Below are positions 61,035-64,000 of a DNA stretch of 64,000 nucleotides, piece by piece. Both the position numbers and the translations under genes were made by a program. This stretch comes from Rhodothermia bacterium (GTDB lineage Bacteria; Bacteroidota; Rhodothermia; Rhodothermales; JAAAOL01). Numbering within the stretch: position 1 is the stretch's first letter; the number at the start of each line of letters is the position of its first letter. The notes beneath the pieces are model-generated. The model was not told where the DNA came from, ran no database searches, and saw only the letters and a list, made by a program, of their open reading frames with translations. The stretch is taken from positions 1 through 64,000 of the forward strand of contig JAUIDY010000012.1 of assembly GCA_030428385.1 (NCBI GenBank). The letters are read 5' to 3'.

Positions 61035-61057
61035 CGCCTGCTTTGCCACCCGCCAAC

Positions 61058-63700
61058 ATGGAACTCACCCCCGAACGCTGGGCGCAAATCGAGGCGCTTT
61101 TCCACGACGCGCTGGCACTGCCAGCGGATGAACGGCCTGCGTTTCTAGAGCAGCAATGCGATGATGCGGCGTTGCGTACGGAGGTGCTGCTGCTGCTAGA
61201 TGCCCACGCGGAGCCCGCGCCCATCTTCGAGAAAAAAACGGAGACGCTGGCGACGGATCTCGCCGAGGCGGCAGAAATCTCCCACCACCAGCATATCGGG
61301 CCGTACCGCATCCTGCGGTTGTTGGGGCAGGGGGGCATGGGAAGCGTATACCTCGCGCAGCACGAAGAAATGAACGCCGCTGTGGCGCTGAAGGTCGTCC
61401 GCGACGTGTTTGCGGCGCCGCAGCACCTGGCGCGGTTTCGTGCCGAACACCGCCTGTTGGCACGCCTGAATCACCCCGGTATTGCGCGCATCCTTCATGC
61501 GGGCGTCACCGACCAAGGCGTGCCGTATTTCGCGATGGAGTATGTGGAAGGCCGCCCCATCACGGACTATTGCGATGAGCAGCGGCTGTCGGTGCAGGCG
61601 CGGGTGGCGTTGTTTGTAGAGGTGTGTGCGGCGGTGTACGACGCCCACCGCAACCTGATTGTGCACCGCGACCTCAAACCGTCCAACATTCTCGTGACTG
61701 AAGCAGGCGAGGTGAAGCTGCTCGACTTTGGTATTGCCAAGCTGCTGGCGCATGAGTCCAGCGAGGCAGCCGCAAAAACCACCGGCGCGTTGATGACGCC
61801 CGCCTATGCCGCCCCCGAGCAGGTCCGGGGCGAAGACGCCATCCTGGCGACGGATGTGTATGCGCTCGGCGTGTTGCTGCACGAACTGCTGACGGGCCAC
61901 CATCCGTATGCCCACGGCGACCGTTTGCCGCATGAGGTGAGCGAGGCCGTGCTTCATGCCGAGCCGCGCAAGCCCTCTACCCAAACGCTGGAGCCTGCAG
62001 CCGTGGCAAAGCGGGGTGGGACGCAGGCCCACCTGCGTCGCCAACTGCAAGGCGATCTCGACACCATCTGCCTGAAGGCGCTGCACAAGGATGCCCACGC
62101 GCGGTATGCCTCGGCGGGAGAATTGCGGGCCGACCTGGAGCGCTACCTGCAGGGGTTGCCGGTACTGGCCCAGCCCCGCACGGTGCAGTATCACCTGCGG
62201 AAGTTCGTTAGCCGTAACCGGGTGGCGGTGACTGTTGCCAGCCTCGTAGTGCTGGCTTTTCTGGCGACGGTTGGGTTTTACACCGCCCAACTGACACAGC
62301 AGCGCAACCGTGCCCGCCTCGAAGCGCAGAAGGCCCAGCAGGTGAGCGACTATCTGGTGCGGTTGTTTGAGGCCAGCGACCCCTATACCGCCATTCCCGC
62401 TGACAGCCAGCGTGTGGAGACGTTGCTTCAGCAAGGCGTGGCGCGTGTGGACGAACTAGCCGACCAGCCCGACGTGCAGGCGCAGATGCTGCGGGTACTG
62501 GGCGATGTGTATGTGCAGCGCAGCCAGTATGACCGCGCCGAGTTGCTGCTGCGGCAGGCCGTTGTGCTGCATCGGGAGCACGAGAGCGCTGACCTCGAAA
62601 TGGGCGAAAGCCTGGCCAGCCTCGGCGTCTGGTTTTATTACACCGATGCCCTCGATAGCGCGGCGGTGTTGCTGAACGACGCCATCGGGTTTTTCGAACG
62701 CCATCAACCCGAAGCGGCGGCTTCTTTGGCCGACGCGCTGAACCACCTCGGCGTGGTGGTGCGGCAGCAGGGCGACTACGAAGCCGCGATTGCGCACCAT
62801 CGGCGGGCGGTGGCGCTGCGCAAGGCGTTGCACCCGGAGCCGCACCGCGACGTAGCAGAAAGTCTCAACAACCTCGCCGTGAGTCTGTACCAACAGGGCG
62901 ACTATGCCGCCGCCGAGCCGTATTACGCGGAGGCGTTGCAGGTGGATCAAGCCGTTTTTGGGCCGCAGCATCCCAACGTGGCCAACGTACTCGCCAATTT
63001 GGGCAAGCTGTATGAATTACAGGGCGACTATGTGCGGGCCGAGTCGCTGCTCGTCGCAGCCATCCAGATCCGCCGCGACCGTTTGCCCGCGCCACATTAC
63101 GATGTGGCGGTGGGACTGAATCAACTGGCGCAGTTGATGCTTCACGAAGAAGCCTACGACCGTGCGGCCGCCTACGCCGAAGAAAGCCTCGCCATCCGCG
63201 AAGCCCTGTTCGGGCCGCAGCATTCGCGCGTGGCAACGGCGCTGAGCACGCTGGCCATTATTTCCAAGACGCAGGGCGATTATGCCCGTGCCGAAGCACA
63301 AACGCAGCGTACGCTGGACATCTACATCGCCAACCTGGGGCCGCGCCACCATTTCTCCGGCATCATGTATTGCAACCTCGGCGATTTGTACTACCTGCAA
63401 CAGCGCTATGCCGAGGCCGAAGCTGCCTATCAGGAAGGCTTATCGATTCTCGCAGAGGTGCTCCCTGCGGATCACTGGCAACTCGCGTTCAACCGCAGCT
63501 TGTTCGCGCAGGTGTGGATGGCGCAGCATCGCTTCGCCGAGGCCGAACCGCTACTCATGGAGGGCTATACGGTACTGAATAACCAGTTTGGGGCGTCGCA
63601 TGCCCGCAGCCGCGAAGCCCTGGATCGCGTCATTCAGTTGTATGAAGCCTGGGGCAAACCCGCCGCCGCTGAAGCCTATCGGGCCCTTCGGATCCTCTGA
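61058..63700 (+). CDS. TPR-fused serine/threonine protein kinase
   Basis: Product of 880 aa. The N-terminal about 60 residues (LTPERWAQIEALFHDALALP) are typical of the family. The kinase domain follows: GPYRILRLLGQGGMGSVYLA (P-loop, residue about 90), AVALKVVRD, NLIVHRDLKPSNILV (about 203), LLDFGIAKLL (DFG) and YAAPEQVRGED. One helix at about 390-410 (VAVTVASLVVLAFLATVGFY), then about ten TPR repeats, probably extracytoplasmic, to the end. It is coupled to the ECF factor (23-bp gap) and may modulate it by phosphorylation, as in related modules. Confidence 0.93.
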   Translation: MELTPERWAQIEALFHDALALPADERPAFLEQQCDDAALRTEVLLLLDAHAEPAPIFEKKTETLATDLAEAAEISHHQHIGPYRILRLLGQGGMGSVYLAQHEEMNAAVALKVVRDVFAAPQHLARFRAEHRLLARLNHPGIARILHAGVTDQGVPYFAMEYVEGRPITDYCDEQRLSVQARVALFVEVCAAVYDAHRNLIVHRDLKPSNILVTEAGEVKLLDFGIAKLLAHESSEAAAKTTGALMTPAYAAPEQVRGEDAILATDVYALGVLLHELLTGHHPYAHGDRLPHEVSEAVLHAEPRKPSTQTLEPAAVAKRGGTQAHLRRQLQGDLDTICLKALHKDAHARYASAGELRADLERYLQGLPVLAQPRTVQYHLRKFVSRNRVAVTVASLVVLAFLATVGFYTAQLTQQRNRARLEAQKAQQVSDYLVRLFEASDPYTAIPADSQRVETLLQQGVARVDELADQPDVQAQMLRVLGDVYVQRSQYDRAELLLRQAVVLHREHESADLEMGESLASLGVWFYYTDALDSAAVLLNDAIGFFERHQPEAAASLADALNHLGVVVRQQGDYEAAIAHHRRAVALRKALHPEPHRDVAESLNNLAVSLYQQGDYAAAEPYYAEALQVDQAVFGPQHPNVANVLANLGKLYELQGDYVRAESLLVAAIQIRRDRLPAPHYDVAVGLNQLAQLMLHEEAYDRAAAYAEESLAIREALFGPQHSRVATALSTLAIISKTQGDYARAEAQTQRTLDIYIANLGPRHHFSGIMYCNLGDLYYLQQRYAEAEAAYQEGLSILAEVLPADHWQLAFNRSLFAQVWMAQHRFAEAEPLLMEGYTVLNNQFGASHARSREALDRVIQLYEAWGKPAAAEAYRALRIL

Positions 63701-63839
63701 TTTTCTGGTTTTCTTTTGTGGAAGCGCTATTCCTAACCATTGCATAAAGCTTTGATAATCATCCGGTATGGACCGGGGCATAATTTGGCGACAGCTCCCA
63801 TCGGTGTGATTCTTATTCACACACCTGCATACCGCCACC

Positions 63840-64000
63840 ATGCTCTATTCCCTCTTTGTACGCCGCGCCTTTCGGGCGGGGCTGTTTGTGTGCTTGTTAT
63901 CGATGCCGCTGGTTGGACGGGCCCAGGCCGAATGGCCTGACCAATGTCCCAATATTTTGGCTGAGGCCCATGAGCTGCTGGATGCCCATGCCTTTGCCGT
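63840..64000 (+). CDS. Start of a secreted protein, truncated by the window edge
   Basis: ATG 63840 opens a frame of 53 codons to the end of the window without a stop. The N-terminus MLYSLFVRRAFRAGLFVCLL and MPLVGRAQAEWP give a signal peptide with AQA cleavage, followed by QCPNILAEAHELLDAHAFA. It is 139 bp after the kinase gene on the same strand; TPR or CHAT-domain proteins are common there, but nothing in the visible part proves it. Confidence 0.6.
   Translation, partial: MLYSLFVRRAFRAGLFVCLLSMPLVGRAQAEWPDQCPNILAEAHELLDAHAFA

Overview
The window looks like chromosomal DNA of a GC-rich Bacteroidota-type bacterium, most likely of the Rhodothermia/Rhodothermota lineage (inference from gene content, not from a marker-gene tree). 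The signs are C-terminal sorting domains of the type IX secretion kind on three secreted proteins, a DUF5916 outer-membrane-type protein, FtsX-like permeases, LytS/LytTR signalling, an ECF sigma factor of the TIGR02999 kind beside a TPR-fused Ser/Thr kinase, and lipoproteins with short lipoboxes. No tRNA, rRNA, CRISPR, prophage or intact insertion sequence was seen.

Layout. 1-5.1 kb: remnant of a histidine kinase, a divergent HxlR/DJ-1 pair, an F420-reductase-like Rossmann protein, a GMC oxidoreductase with a small Tat/lipoprotein partner, and an acetyltransferase. 5.2-7.3 kb: a secreted S74-chaperone protein and a small sorting-domain protein closed by two tandem terminators. 7.4-13.1 kb: a divergent Nramp-like transporter, a Tat-exported TIM-barrel sugar isomerase-like protein between two arrays of mini-hairpins, and a GMC oxidoreductase/subunit-3 pair. 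14-18 kb: a hydroxyisobutyrate-dehydrogenase-like protein, a Crp-like regulator, an NTF2-like protein and an M28 peptidase. 18.6-22.7 kb: housekeeping genes fabF, acpP, metK and rnc. 22.7-23.4 kb: a large non-coding block rich in secondary structure and repeats. 23.4-32.1 kb: secreted proteins, a VOC protein, an SQR-like flavoprotein, an intradiol dioxygenase-like protein, a DUF5916 protein and a PqqB-like hydrolase. 32.1-37.5 kb: a coupled operon (two small proteins, SDR, folE, SDR-DUF2867), a fasciclin protein and a divergent CarH/LitR-like regulator. 37.6-50.9 kb: FtsX permease, TPR histidine kinase, hydrolases, RDD protein, SelW-like protein, LytS/LytTR pair and a methyltransferase. 50.9-57.6 kb: TetR/CocE pair, a beta-lactamase-fold lipoprotein, a DUF2959 lipoprotein, and a MerR-type regulator with a CC-motif partner. 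57.7-64 kb: a propeller-repeat sorting-domain protein divergent from an ECF sigma/Ser-Thr kinase module, and the start of another secreted protein.

Most striking. (1) Two intergenic arrays of units about 22 bp long, each a TGAC(G/C) box followed by a tiny perfect hairpin, mostly closed by a G-N-A triloop; stem sequences differ but stay self-complementary. Three larger palindromic elements end in the same GTCAT/ATGAC tips, and one of them also carries GAA triloops. This looks like a REP/RAYT-type repeat system built on single-stranded hairpins. (2) A CarH/LitR-like regulator that keeps the W-x9-EH adenosylcobalamin signature but lacks the lower axial His, next to a stress-type operon and four tandem 9-bp repeats. 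(3) A structured non-coding block at 22.7-23.4 kb with a possible pseudoknot. (4) An Nramp-family protein without the DPGN and MPH metal motifs, and an SDR without the catalytic Tyr.
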